NCBI RefSeq assembly: GCF_017115045.1
Contig: NZ_JABXKK010000116.1
Coordinates: 102,464-166,463, forward strand
DNA from: Nostoc sp. NMS8
Lineage (GTDB): Bacteria > Cyanobacteriota > Cyanobacteriia > Cyanobacteriales > Nostocaceae
Length of the DNA stretch: 64,000 nucleotides
Direction of reading: 5' to 3'
This document shows, in pieces, positions 16,448-25,411 of this stretch. The translations under genes were made by a program, and so were the position numbers. How positions within the stretch are numbered: position 1 is the first letter of the stretch; every line of letters begins with the position of its first letter. The notes under the pieces were generated by a model that was not told the origin of the DNA, ran no database searches, and saw only the letters and a program-made list of their open reading frames with translations.

Positions 16448-17650
16448 TTAATGCAAAAGTTCCCAATCTTGCAGCATCAAAATAGCATCTTTATACAAAG
16501 ACAAATCCACGTGGTTAACTTCTATTCCCTCTCCGATTCCTTGTATAAGGGTAATTGTTAATTGTCCTCCCAAGTGTTCACGGAACTCAGTAAGCCCCCT
16601 AAATATACAATGCGGATGGTCTAGTTGATCTAATTGCTCTGTTAGTGCTGATGCGTACAAAGTAAAGCCTAATTTTTTGAGTGTAGTTAGAACTCTTTGC
16701 CACTCTGATTGCAAGAGTTGCCCTATTAAATATGAATAGGTCGTATCTAAAGCAATACCGATCGCTACAGCTTCACCATGACGTAGGCTGTAATTAGTTA
16801 AATGCTCTAGTTTGTGAGCAGCCCAGTGTCCAAAATCTAAAGGACGCGATGAACCCATTTCAAAAGGATCGCCGCTACCAGCAATATGCTCTAAGTGCAA
16901 CTGAGAACAGCGATAGATTAGCATTTCCATTATGTCCATGTTTCGATTAGCCAATTTATCGGCATTAGTCATAATGAAATCGAAGAAATCGGCATCTTTA
17001 ATCAGCGCTACTTTCACCGCTTCTGCAATACCCGATCGCCAATCTCGATCGTCAAGGCTAGTCAGAAAATCAAAGTCATTCAAGACAGCATAAGGTGGCA
17101 TGAATGTACCCAAAAAGTTTTTCTTTCCGAAGGCATTGATTCCGTTTTTTACCCCTACACCCGAATCATTTTGCCCTAATACTGTTGTTGGTACTCGTAG
17201 CAGTCGAATTCCTCGGTGAGCCGTTGTTGCTGCGTATCCTGCCATATCTAGGACGGCTCCACCTCCAATTGCTAATACGTAGGAGTGACGGCACAATCCA
17301 GATGCATTAATCTGCTGATGAATTTGCTCTATAAATCTAGAATCGTTCTTGACTGTTTCTCCACCCGGCACTACTATCGGTTCACCGCTTAGTGTTAGCA
17401 CGTCTTCATAACGCTGGGCATAGGCTGATAATTTTTTTAGCAACCCATCCTGATACTGTAAAAATCCTCCATCTACCACTGCTAGCACTTGCTTTGGGGT
17501 TGTTTCCCCATCTGCGGCAATCACTTGTGCAAGTAAAGGATTATCTAACTGAAATAAACCTTTAGTGAAGTGAACATCATAATTGAAGGTCACGCGGACA
17601 CATTGGTTAATTGGTTGCAGATTAAGAGCGGTTTTTTGTTGAATAGCCAT
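16448..17650 (-). CDS. eboD: EboD: 3-dehydroquinate synthase-like protein of the ebo cluster
   Basis: 400-residue member of the 3-dehydroquinate synthase fold. NAD-binding glycines lie in AIGGGAVLDMAGYAA, the segment RVPTTVLGQNDSGVGVKNGIN follows, and metal-ligand-type residues appear in GIAEAVKVALI, HKLEHLT and LRHGEAVAIG. It differs from housekeeping AroB by an N-terminal extension and by the divergent LGQNDSGVGVK stretch. The other five ebo genes lie immediately upstream on the opposite strand, identifying it as EboD. The ebo system is tied to movement or maturation of metabolites, including scytonemin precursors, into the periplasm. The reaction of EboD is not established. Confidence 0.9.
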   Translation of the reverse strand: MAIQQKTALNLQPINQCVRVTFNYDVHFTKGLFQLDNPLLAQVIAADGETTPKQVLAVVDGGFLQYQDGLLKKLSAYAQRYEDVLTLSGEPIVVPGGETVKNDSRFIEQIHQQINASGLCRHSYVLAIGGGAVLDMAGYAATTAHRGIRLLRVPTTVLGQNDSGVGVKNGINAFGKKNFLGTFMPPYAVLNDFDFLTSLDDRDWRSGIAEAVKVALIKDADFFDFIMTNADKLANRNMDIMEMLIYRCSQLHLEHIAGSGDPFEMGSSRPLDFGHWAAHKLEHLTNYSLRHGEAVAIGIALDTTYSYLIGQLLQSEWQRVLTTLKKLGFTLYASALTEQLDQLDHPHCIFRGLTEFREHLGGQLTITLIQGIGEGIEVNHVDLSLYKDAILMLQDWELLH

Positions 17651-18129
17651 TTGAATATTATTGTGTTTGAAATAACTGTAAATAAAGGCATTACTACAAT
17701 TAGACTTGACGGCAAAATGGACATAATAAATCCATTAAATAGTTAAATTAAATGATTTAGTACATCAATTTAACTACTAAAAAATCACACTTTTGAAGTG
17801 CTTTCACCTTAGTAGATAAAGTCAAAATAGCATTAGATTACAATTCTTATCAATACCTGAGCTTTATATTGTATCTGATGTTGGCAATGCAATAGGGATC
17901 ATTGTTACATAGAATTCTAAATTTTTTCCGTAAGATAATTCAGTATTCATCTAATTCAAATAATATCTTTACAATATCTTCTTTAAAGTCGGGAGATTTT
18001 TATAGATTCAGTGAATTTATGATCTCAGTAGAATACGAGCTAACTACTTCAATCCAAAGTATCAAGTTTAGTGGTAGATTTTATACTTAGTTGTCATAAA
18101 GAAGTTGGACAACTTCTCCTGAATTTATC
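17651..18129. other. Divergent intergenic region between eboD and eboA
   Basis: 479 bp, strongly AT-rich, separating divergent ebo genes. It must carry both promoters, and a common regulator could act here. I see no strong palindrome or repeat and no credible small gene. Confidence 0.4.
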
Positions 18130-19020
18130 ATGAGTAAAGTAAACAAGTTACTGCATCAATGGCTGTTAAAGTCTGTTTCACAAAAAGCTTTTGCTTGGCT
18201 GGAACAAAAGCAGGCACAGATTGCTAGTGGTGCTGCGGAACGAGTGTTTTTTACGGCTTTTAGTGCTGTGCCGCGCTATCTCGGTAAAGAGGATTTGCAG
18301 CTAACATTCCAGGACTTAGAAGCAGCACAGGATGTAATTCCCGGTTGGTATCCTGGTCATTGGAGTGTAGATCAAGCAGGTCGCACACTCTTACTTTTAG
18401 CTTTGCCCCACGATGATACTCAGGGGTATTTGCGATCGCTCGATCAATTCTTCTCCACTGCCGATATGGGGGAGTTAGTTGTTCTTTATCAAAGTTTGCC
18501 ATTACTACCACATCCAGAATTACATCGCCACCGTACTGCTGAGGGAATTCGCAGCAATATGAGTAATGTATTTCAAGCCATAGCATTACGCAATCCCTAT
18601 CCTGCGAATTATTTAGATAATGCTGCTTGGAATCAAATGGTGCTGAAGGCTGTGTTTGTCGGCAGTCCGTTGCATCTAATTTGGGGTCTAGATCGGCGTG
18701 CTAACCCAGAATTGGCGAAGATGTTAGCAGACTATGCCCATGAGCGCTGGGCAGCTAAACGCTCAGTTACACCAGAACTTTGGCGACCTGTAGGGCGGTT
18801 TGCCGATAGCGCAATCATTACAGATTTAGAAAAAGTACTGGCTAATGGGGCTATAGACGAGCAAAAAGCAGCAGCATTAGCTTGTGCTGAGTCTCCTTTA
18901 CCCCAAGCGCAAGCATTACTTTCTCATTACCCAGATTTACAGTTATCCATCCAACAAGGTAATCTGACTTGGAGCAGTTTTAGCCGCGATGCCTCTTTGT
19001 TTACAAATAAAAGGGAATAG
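18130..19020 (+). CDS. eboA: EboA domain-containing protein
   Basis: 296-residue protein identified by resemblance to EboA and by its place at the head of an eboA-B-C-E-F gene run. It has no signal peptide or membrane helix. Readable conserved segments are FFTAFSAVPRYLGKEDLQLT, GWYPGHWSVDQAGRTLLLL, AFVG-type KAVFVGSPL and YAHERWAAKRSVTPELWRPVGRF. The biochemical function of EboA is unknown. It is probably soluble and acts with the UbiA-like EboC at the membrane. The eboB start follows after 64 bp. Confidence 0.88.
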   Translation: MSKVNKLLHQWLLKSVSQKAFAWLEQKQAQIASGAAERVFFTAFSAVPRYLGKEDLQLTFQDLEAAQDVIPGWYPGHWSVDQAGRTLLLLALPHDDTQGYLRSLDQFFSTADMGELVVLYQSLPLLPHPELHRHRTAEGIRSNMSNVFQAIALRNPYPANYLDNAAWNQMVLKAVFVGSPLHLIWGLDRRANPELAKMLADYAHERWAAKRSVTPELWRPVGRFADSAIITDLEKVLANGAIDEQKAAALACAESPLPQAQALLSHYPDLQLSIQQGNLTWSSFSRDASLFTNKRE

Positions 19021-19084
19021 GTTACAGATTATTCTCTATCACCTGTCACCTCTCCCATAATCCCAATGCCCAATCATTAAAACC

Positions 19085-19993
19085 ATGATGTTTATCGATC
19101 CTCACATTCACATGTGTTCCCGTACTACTTACGATTACTTAGTAATGCGGGAATATGGTATTGTCGCTGTCATTGAGCCAGCCTTTTGGTTAGGACAACC
19201 CCGAACCAACGCCGGCTCATTTAAAGACTACTTCAGTAGTCTTGTGGGCTGGGAACGATTTCGTGCTAGTCAGTTTGGCATCCAGCACTACTGCACAATC
19301 GGATTAAATCCGAAAGAAGCTAACAATGAAGCACTAGCAACAGAAGTTATGGAACTGCTACCACTTTATGCATGTAAAGAAGGAGTAGTTGCCATTGGCG
19401 AAATTGGCTATGACGATATGACAGAAGCAGAGGATAAGTACTTTTGTCAACAGTTAGAACTAGCTAAAGAACTCGATATGTTAGTACTAATTCATACTCC
19501 TCACCGCAATAAAAAGGCGGGTGCTAGTCGGAGTATGGATCGCTGCATTGAATATGGCTTAGATCCTTCACAAGTAGTTATCGATCACAACAACGAAGAA
19601 ACCGTTGAAGAAGTATTAGGACGCGGTTTTTGGGCAGCTTTCACGATTTACCCACAGACGAAAATGGGTAACGCCAGAATGGTAGAAGTTGTCCGTAAGT
19701 ATGGACGAGATCGCATCATTGTAGATAGTAGTGCTGATTGGGGTATTAGCGATCCTTTGGCAGTCCCAAAAACGGCTCAGTTGATGTTAGATAGGGGCAT
19801 TCCTGAAGAACATGTCCGAGCAGTTTGTTATGAAAATGCCCTAGCTGCTTACAGTCAAACTGGGCAGATGAAAGCTTCAGATTGGCTCAATCCCCAATCT
19901 GTCGATCAGCGTCAAATGTTCAGTGGTAATTCTGTGCTGCGGGGACAGGAACCAGGAATCAAATCAGTTTCAGATTATGTATTGATTGAGTAG
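19085..19993 (+). CDS. eboB: EboB: TatD-like metal-dependent hydrolase
   Basis: 302-residue TIM-barrel hydrolase of the TatD/amidohydrolase type. Metal ligands are visible as HIH in FIDPHIHMCS near the N-terminus, E in VVAIGEIGYDD, H in LVLIHTPHRN, H in VVIDHNNEE and D in IIVDSSADWG. In the ebo cluster this is EboB. The substrate is unknown. The first of two ATGs is used; the second codon is also ATG. It is probably co-transcribed with eboA. A 321-bp gap with a repeat separates it from eboC. Confidence 0.9.
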   Translation: MMFIDPHIHMCSRTTYDYLVMREYGIVAVIEPAFWLGQPRTNAGSFKDYFSSLVGWERFRASQFGIQHYCTIGLNPKEANNEALATEVMELLPLYACKEGVVAIGEIGYDDMTEAEDKYFCQQLELAKELDMLVLIHTPHRNKKAGASRSMDRCIEYGLDPSQVVIDHNNEETVEEVLGRGFWAAFTIYPQTKMGNARMVEVVRKYGRDRIIVDSSADWGISDPLAVPKTAQLMLDRGIPEEHVRAVCYENALAAYSQTGQMKASDWLNPQSVDQRQMFSGNSVLRGQEPGIKSVSDYVLIE

Positions 19994-20113
19994 AAAATTG
20001 AAAAAGGGTATTGGGAATTGGGCATTAGGCATCATAAAAGAGATTTGCATCTTTGCATTGTCAATGTAACTCATGCAGTGTCTTGGATAAATATTTTGGT
20101 GTTGCTAAGATTC

Positions 20114-20143
20114 TTGTAGGATGCTCAAGATGCCCACCCTACA
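20114..20143. repeat. Hairpin repeat in the eboB-eboC gap
   Basis: Arms TTGTAGGATG and CACCCTACAA pair with one mismatch around an AAGATG-type loop. It is the GTAGGRTG...CACCCTAC dispersed repeat typical of Nostoc intergenic DNA. The remaining part of the 321-bp gap (19994-20314) shows nothing clear, although a promoter for eboC may be present. Confidence 0.45.
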
Positions 20144-20300
20144 AAAACAGTAAAATCATTCCAAAAATAGGTGACACCAATATTTTTGTTTCAAGGATAG
20201 AAATTGTATGAGAAGAAAATTCATGAATTATTTGGAACAGCTATAGATACCTATCTGATTAATCTATAATATGCGGTTTTGTTTTGAAAAATTACTAGAC

Positions 20301-20307
20301 AAGGAGG
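20301..20307 (+). promoter_or_regulatory. Strong ribosome binding site for eboC
   Basis: AAGGAGG lies 7 bases before the GTG at 20315. It fixes that start against the ATG two codons further on. Confidence 0.7.
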
Positions 20308-20314
20308 CAGATAA

Positions 20315-21247
20315 GTGAATGTTGCAAGCTTAAATTTTCAAGGCTGGCGGGGTTATCTAGAATTGATGCGTCCTGCTAATATTGTTACTGCTTGGGCGGA
20401 TATTCTTGTTGGCTTTGCTGCTTCTGGCTCTGGGGTTATTTTTACTAAATTAATTAACGGAGAAGTAAGTTTTGCCGTACTAATTCCATTAGGTTGGTTG
20501 TTATTAGCTACAACTGGTTTATACGGCGGTGGTATAGTTTTTAATGATGTTTTTGATGCAGAATTAGATGCAAAAGAGCGACCAAATAGAGCAATTCCGA
20601 GTGGTCGTGTATCTCGTCAAAATGCTACTTTATTGGGAAGTATACTGTTTGCCATCGGGATTATAGCTGCTTTTCAAGTATCGCAGTTGAGTGCTGCGAT
20701 CGCTATTTTTATCACTCTTTCATGCCTCCTCTATAACTCACTCGCCAAACATCATCCTTTTTTTGGCCCTTTAAATATGGGTTTGTGCCGTGGTAGTAAC
20801 TTATTGTTAGGTGTCAGTGCTGTACCCGAAATCATCGGAGAACGTTGGTATTTAGCGCTGATTCCTGTTCTTTATATCGCTGCGATCACCGCAATTAGTC
20901 AGGGTGAAGTTCACGGAGGCAAGAAAGTTACAGGAGTATTAGCATTACTGCTAATTGCAATAGTTTTGACAGCAGTTTTAGCTTTAGGATTATTAGGAGA
21001 GTATACAGCGATCGCAGCACTACCATTCGCTGTTTTCTTAGCTATCAGAATCTTGCCTAATTTTATCAAAGCTGCACGTGAACCAATAGCCGAAAATATT
21101 AGAAATGCCGTGAAAATAGGTGTTTTATCTCTAATAGTTTTGGATGCAACTGTTGCATCTGGCTTTGCTGGTTTATATTACGGTTTATTAGTGCTAATAT
21201 TACTACCAATTTCGATGAAATTAGCACAACTATTTGCTGTCACTTAA
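20315..21247 (+). CDS. eboC: EboC: UbiA-like prenyltransferase-family membrane protein
   Basis: 310-residue multi-spanning membrane protein of the UbiA superfamily with about eight or nine hydrophobic helices. The first Asp-rich motif is NDVFDAELDAKERPNRAIPSG, the N/D-x-x-x-D pattern that binds prenyl diphosphate through Mg. The second motif, weaker than in active prenyltransferases, is in SQGEVHGGKK, where the expected aspartates are not obvious. Within the ebo cluster it may transport or modify a lipid-linked metabolite. GTG start with a strong Shine-Dalgarno. Confidence 0.9.
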   Translation: MNVASLNFQGWRGYLELMRPANIVTAWADILVGFAASGSGVIFTKLINGEVSFAVLIPLGWLLLATTGLYGGGIVFNDVFDAELDAKERPNRAIPSGRVSRQNATLLGSILFAIGIIAAFQVSQLSAAIAIFITLSCLLYNSLAKHHPFFGPLNMGLCRGSNLLLGVSAVPEIIGERWYLALIPVLYIAAITAISQGEVHGGKKVTGVLALLLIAIVLTAVLALGLLGEYTAIAALPFAVFLAIRILPNFIKAAREPIAENIRNAVKIGVLSLIVLDATVASGFAGLYYGLLVLILLPISMKLAQLFAVT

Positions 21248-21382
21248 AGTTGAATGTACACATCCAGATGTTAAGACATGGCGAATATAATTGCCTGCGG
21301 CACACTGCGTGTAGCTTGCTTCTCCGCAGGAGTACGCGGCTACACTAGCAAATTCTATCTCAGCGAACTAAAGTCAAATTAA

Positions 21383-21438
21383 GGGTTTGAAACCCACGAA
21401 CGTGGGTTTTGTTTGTATAGACGCGGTTTCTAACCGCC
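21383..21438 (+). repeat. Dispersed repeat with AACCCACG...CGTGGGTT hairpin
   Basis: GGTTTGAAACCCACGAACGT begins a 56-bp element ending GCGGTTTCTAACCGCC. Its reverse complement, with few changes, lies at 49160-49214. Two internal hairpins are visible. It occupies part of the 293-bp gap between eboC and eboE and may double as a transcript end. Confidence 0.6.
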
Positions 21439-21540
21439 CATTTCTTGTTAAATCACTACCCATGAATATGTAGCAAGTATTTTGTGAAATAGTTTAAGCC
21501 AGAGACAACAGATTATACATACAAGGGATAGAGCTAAAAA

Positions 21541-22767
21541 ATGAAAATTACAAAAAACAATAATTTTCACTTAACTTATTGCAGCAATATTCATCCTGGT
21601 GAAAGTTGGCTAGAAGTTTTCGCTAATTTAAAAATCTATATTCCTGAACTAAAGTCGCGTTTATCGCCTATAGAACCTTTTGGTATTGGCTTGAGGTTAG
21701 CAGATCTCGCCGCAAAAGAACTTTTAGAAAGTAATAACTTAGCTCAATTCCAAACTTGGCTGACTCAACAAGATTTATATGTTTTTACTTTAAACGGATT
21801 CCCTTTTGGGGGATTTCATCGACAGGTGGTAAAAGACCAAGTTTATTTACCAGATTGGTCTACCGAAGAACGAGTTAACTATACATTAAACTTGGCACAA
21901 ATTTTAGCTACTCTATTACCAGAAGAACTTGACGGCGGAATTTCTACACTACCATTATCTTATAAACCTTGGTGCGAAGAAGACCAAGCAACTTTCGAGA
22001 TAGTTTTGAAAAAGAGTTGTTTGAATATAGCACTAGTTGTTGTAGAAATGATTCGCATCTGCGAAGACACAGGAAAGACACTCCATATTGATTTAGAACC
22101 TGAACCTGATGGTTTAATTGAAAACACTTCAGAAATAATTGATTTCTATCAAAATTGGTTATTGCCAATCGGCGGTAACTATTTATCAGAAAAGCTAAAT
22201 ATTCAACAGAGTTTAGCAGAGACTAAATTGCTAGAACATGTTCGTATTTGCTATGACACCTGTCATTTTTCAGTAGAATATGAGCAGCCAAAGTCTGTAT
22301 TTACACGTTTGCAATCGGCAGGAATTAAGATTGGCAAGATTCAAATCAGCGCTGCAATTAAAGTAAAAATACCTGCTGATGTTGAGAAGCGTAGTTTGAT
22401 AGTTGAACGTTTACGTCCTTTTGCAGAATCTACCTATCTTCACCAGGTAATAGAACTTCGTAACGATGGTACACTCCATCACTATCCTGACTTAATAACT
22501 GCATTACCACATTTAGAGCAATCTCTAGCTGAAGAATGGCGTACTCACTTTCATGTCCCAATTTTTATTCATGATTATCAAATTTTGCAATCTACCCAAG
22601 ATGACATTGCTACTGTTTTGCATCTACTTCAGACAAATAATGCTTGCTCACATTTAGAAATTGAGACTTACACTTGGGATGTATTGCCATCAGAAATGAA
22701 GATAGATTTGCTGACTTCTATTCAGCGTGAATATGAGTGGGTATTAAAAGAACTCGCTGCAAATTAA
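21541..22767 (+). CDS. eboE: EboE: TIM-barrel metabolite traffic protein
   Basis: 408-residue protein with the sugar isomerase/AP-endonuclease-2-like TIM barrel pattern of EboE. Segments include LTYCSNIHPGESW at the start, LYVFTLNGFPFGGFH, DTGKTLHIDLEPEPDG, VRICYDTCHFSVEYEQP and HFHVPIF with conserved acidic and histidine residues suited to metal binding. The catalytic role is unknown. It precedes eboF by 15 bp, so the two are co-transcribed. Confidence 0.9.
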   Translation: MKITKNNNFHLTYCSNIHPGESWLEVFANLKIYIPELKSRLSPIEPFGIGLRLADLAAKELLESNNLAQFQTWLTQQDLYVFTLNGFPFGGFHRQVVKDQVYLPDWSTEERVNYTLNLAQILATLLPEELDGGISTLPLSYKPWCEEDQATFEIVLKKSCLNIALVVVEMIRICEDTGKTLHIDLEPEPDGLIENTSEIIDFYQNWLLPIGGNYLSEKLNIQQSLAETKLLEHVRICYDTCHFSVEYEQPKSVFTRLQSAGIKIGKIQISAAIKVKIPADVEKRSLIVERLRPFAESTYLHQVIELRNDGTLHHYPDLITALPHLEQSLAEEWRTHFHVPIFIHDYQILQSTQDDIATVLHLLQTNNACSHLEIETYTWDVLPSEMKIDLLTSIQREYEWVLKELAAN

Positions 22768-22782
22768 TAAGGAACTAAGTTT

Positions 22783-24159
22783 ATGAAAAAAACAGTTATT
22801 CTAAATGTCGTAGGATTAACACCTAACTTAATAGGAGAAAATACACCGTTTTTATCTTCTTGGGCTGCAAAAGGGCAATTAGTTTCGATCGCAACAGTGT
22901 TACCTGCTGTAACTTGTTCTGTTCAGGCTACTTATTTAACAGGAAAATTGCCTGATGAACATGGGATTGTCGCTAATGGTTGGTACTTCCGCGACGAATG
23001 TGAAGTGAAGTTTTGGCGACAATCTAATAAACTAGTGCAGGCTCCCAAAGTTTGGGAAATCGCTAAATCAATCGATCCAAGCTTCACTTGTGCCAACCTT
23101 TTTTGGTGGTATAACATGTATTCTTCTGTAGATTATGCCATTACGCCGCGCCCAATGTATCCCGCCGATGGGAGAAAATTACCTGATATTTATACCCATC
23201 CGGCTAATGTGCGATCGCAAATTCAATCTGATTTAGGAAACTTCCCTATGTTCGATTTCTGGGGGCCAAAAACTTCCATTAGTTCTAGTCAATGGATTGC
23301 CAATTCTGCAAAATGGATTGAGGAACGTTACAGCCCGACACTATCACTAGTTTATTTACCACATTTAGATTATTGTCTGCAAAAATTTGGTAACAATCAA
23401 ACACAGATTCAAGCAGATTTACAAGAAATTGATGCTGTTTGTGGCGATCTAATTGAATATTATCAAGCACGTAATATTCAGGTAATTATTCTTTCTGAAT
23501 ATGGCATTACGCCAGTTTCTAAAGCTGTAGATTTGAACCGTGTATTGCGGGAAAATGGTTTAATTGCTGTACGAGAAGAATTGGGGCGAGAACTACTCGA
23601 TTTTGGTGCTAGTATTGCCTTTGCTGTTGCCGATCACCAAATTGCTCATGTATATGTGAACGATCCAGCATATATCTCGAAAGTGCGATCGGTTTTAGAA
23701 GCAACCGAAGGCGTAGCCCAAGTATTGGATGACGAAGGTAAACAAGCCTACCATCTTGCTCATCCTAGATCGGGAGAGTTAGTAGCGATCGCACAATCTG
23801 ATGCTTGGTTTACCTATTATTATTGGCTAGATGATGCAAAAGCGCCTGATTTTGCTAGAACTGTAGATATCCACCGTAAACCTGGTTACGATCCTGTAGA
23901 ACTTTTCCTCGATCCGCAAATTAAATTTCCTCAAGGAAAAATTGCTCTCAAGTTACTTCAGAAACAACTAGGTTTTCGCTACCTCATGGACGTGATTCCT
24001 TTAGATGCTTCCCTGGTGTGTGGCTCTCATGGTACTATTACCACCTCTCCCAATGAAGGTCCTCTATTTATCACCCATCAAACTCACCTAGTTGATGAAA
24101 ATCGAATTGAGGCGACAGATGTTTTCTCATTGATTCTCAAACATTTAAATCAGAAGTAG
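22783..24159 (+). CDS. eboF: EboF: type I phosphodiesterase/nucleotide pyrophosphatase-like protein
   Basis: 458-residue member of the alkaline phosphatase superfamily (nucleotide pyrophosphatase type). The nucleophile threonine is likely in LPAVTCSVQATYLTG. Other metal-site segments are LVYLPHLDYCLQKFG, ILSEYGITPV and VCGSHGTITT. The last gene of the ebo run, separated from eboE by 15 bp with AAGGAAC-type Shine-Dalgarno upstream. No signal peptide is evident. Its substrate is not known. Confidence 0.9.
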   Translation: MKKTVILNVVGLTPNLIGENTPFLSSWAAKGQLVSIATVLPAVTCSVQATYLTGKLPDEHGIVANGWYFRDECEVKFWRQSNKLVQAPKVWEIAKSIDPSFTCANLFWWYNMYSSVDYAITPRPMYPADGRKLPDIYTHPANVRSQIQSDLGNFPMFDFWGPKTSISSSQWIANSAKWIEERYSPTLSLVYLPHLDYCLQKFGNNQTQIQADLQEIDAVCGDLIEYYQARNIQVIILSEYGITPVSKAVDLNRVLRENGLIAVREELGRELLDFGASIAFAVADHQIAHVYVNDPAYISKVRSVLEATEGVAQVLDDEGKQAYHLAHPRSGELVAIAQSDAWFTYYYWLDDAKAPDFARTVDIHRKPGYDPVELFLDPQIKFPQGKIALKLLQKQLGFRYLMDVIPLDASLVCGSHGTITTSPNEGPLFITHQTHLVDENRIEATDVFSLILKHLNQK

Positions 24160-24241
24160 GGACATATCTTAAGGCAATAACCACACTGATGATTTGCCTG
24201 TATCCGTATCTGCGCCCGGACTTGTTCAGGAATCTGGATCA

Positions 24242-24628
24242 CTAGCTTAAGAGTTCAATCAACCTACGTTTGACAGCTTCGCTTAACGCAGTGGCTTTTC
24301 TTAAAAGTCCTTCTTGATAGGCCTGCATCAGGGTTTGTAACTCTGAGCGATCGCCTTCACTAAGAATACTTGATTGTTGGCGATCAAGCAGTTCGCTCAA
24401 CTGGGCATCCTGTTCTGGTTCCATTTGCAGTTCGGTCAGCACTAGGACTTGTTATCAGAAAAGATAGAGACAGGCTCAAGATCGGTAATCTCGCCACTGA
24501 CAGGCGGAATTGAAAGTTGAAATGGTATCTACTAAAATGCTGGCAACATCACGATTTGCCAACCGGGCAAAGTGTTCTGCACGTTGATAAATATAGTCTG
24601 GCAGGGTAATGATGATTTGGGTACTCAT
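24242..24628 (-). pseudogene. Broken antitoxin-like/PIN-associated small gene, two frameshifts
   Basis: From ATG 24628 the minus strand reads MSTQIIITLPDYIYQRAEHF and ARLANRDVASILVDTIST. It needs a one-base deletion to continue as IPPVSGEITDLEPVSIFSDN, then a one-base insertion to join VLVLTELQMEPEQDAQLSELLD and the rest down to the stop at 24242. The pieces together resemble a roughly 125-residue family that is common in Nostoc genomes with unclear function. Two compensating single-base changes point to decay rather than to a start-site choice. The downstream 66-residue part can be read alone but is probably not a gene. Confidence 0.6.
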
Positions 24629-24821
24629 AGCTCTTGCAAATACTTCTCTCTATTCTCACTTGCAAATGGATAAAATGTGATCGCCTTCCAGCGATACCAC
24701 CAGAACTGCGAAAAAAATTTGCACATATACTATGGGAAAAGTTCCTCAACGAAACGATTCAAGAAATTAGGGAATATCTAGTTGAACTGGCTTCAAGTTA
24801 TGTGTCCCAAAAAAATAAAAA

Positions 24822-24890
24822 TCGGGACTGAGAAATAAATCTCAGTCCCGATAAAAAAGCGGGCTAACCGCTATTTATATGGTTAACCCG
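24822..24890 (-). terminator. Double-hairpin intrinsic terminator of the ycf35 gene
   Basis: Reading leftward from the Ycf35-like gene there is a 10-bp hairpin (24860-24869 with 24881-24890, one mismatch). A perfect 12-bp hairpin follows (24822-24833 with 24840-24851, TCGGGACTGAGA arms). On the minus strand it is followed by TTTTTATTTTTTT. This is a convincing rho-independent terminator. Confidence 0.75.
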
Positions 24891-24919
24891 TGCAGCTTTG
24901 GGAACGCGCAGAGAAATTG

Positions 24920-25270
24920 TTATTGCAATACCAACTTCACATTGGCGTTTTGCAAACCGCGCTGTTTTACTTCAGCCAAAGTTTTGTTAACGGCATACTT
25001 TTGGTTGATTGAGTTGATCAACTCGGTTTGGTTGTGCTTCTTAGCAACGCCCCACAAGTCAGCGATTAGGTCAAAAGAACCATCACTATTGCGAGACCAG
25101 CCGAGGTCATATTCGCCTTCCAACACGGCAACGATGTCAGAACGGACACGCTGGCCGTTATAACCACGGACATCAGCTTCAGTCTTTACGCTGATACCGA
25201 GGTCGCGCAAGGAAGCCTTGAGGATTTCGGCATCGGTGATTTTGGTACGCAGGGTGCTAAAGTGAGACAT
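24920..25270 (-). CDS. ycf35: Ycf35-like DUF1257 protein
   Basis: 116-residue protein of the DUF1257/Ycf35 family, conserved in cyanobacteria and in algal plastids. It begins MSHFSTLRTKITDAEILKASL and continues with VRGYNGQRVRSDIVAVLEGEYDLGW. I use ATG 25270, which has GGAGG at 25279-25283 with eight bases of spacing; an upstream ATG would add 13 unconserved residues. The exact function is not established. The gene lies downstream of the Ycf46-like ATPase on the same strand. Confidence 0.9.
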   Translation of the reverse strand: MSHFSTLRTKITDAEILKASLRDLGISVKTEADVRGYNGQRVRSDIVAVLEGEYDLGWSRNSDGSFDLIADLWGVAKKHNQTELINSINQKYAVNKTLAEVKQRGLQNANVKLVLQ

Positions 25271-25362
25271 TTGGGTTTCCTCCAATGAGAAGATTGAGAA
25301 AAACGACAACGGTTTGTTTTGGGCGAAGCCGCGCTTAACAGGATGCGGCTTTTCTTAAAACT

Positions 25363-25381
25363 GCTAGCATTTTCTGCTAGC
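25363..25381 (-). terminator. Short hairpin between ycf46 and ycf35
   Basis: Perfect 7-bp arms GCTAGCA and TGCTAGC with a 5-base loop, followed on the minus strand by AGTTTTAAGAAAA, 31 bp after the Ycf46-like stop. A second imperfect hairpin with GCCGC arms is at about 25326-25351. They may partially end the ycf46 transcript. Confidence 0.45.
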
Positions 25382-25411
25382 CTTTCCCCCTGGGATGGCA
25401 GAGGAAAGCTT

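Noticed and set aside
17902..18090. 62-codon reading frame in the eboD-eboA gap
   Set aside because: AT-rich, no ribosome site or family resemblance; lies in the expected promoter region.
24634..24831. 65-codon plus-strand frame ending at the terminator hairpin
   Set aside because: TTG start without ribosome site. The middle (IPPELRKKFAHILWEKFLNE) looks protein-like and might be a fragment, but support is too weak to list as a gene.
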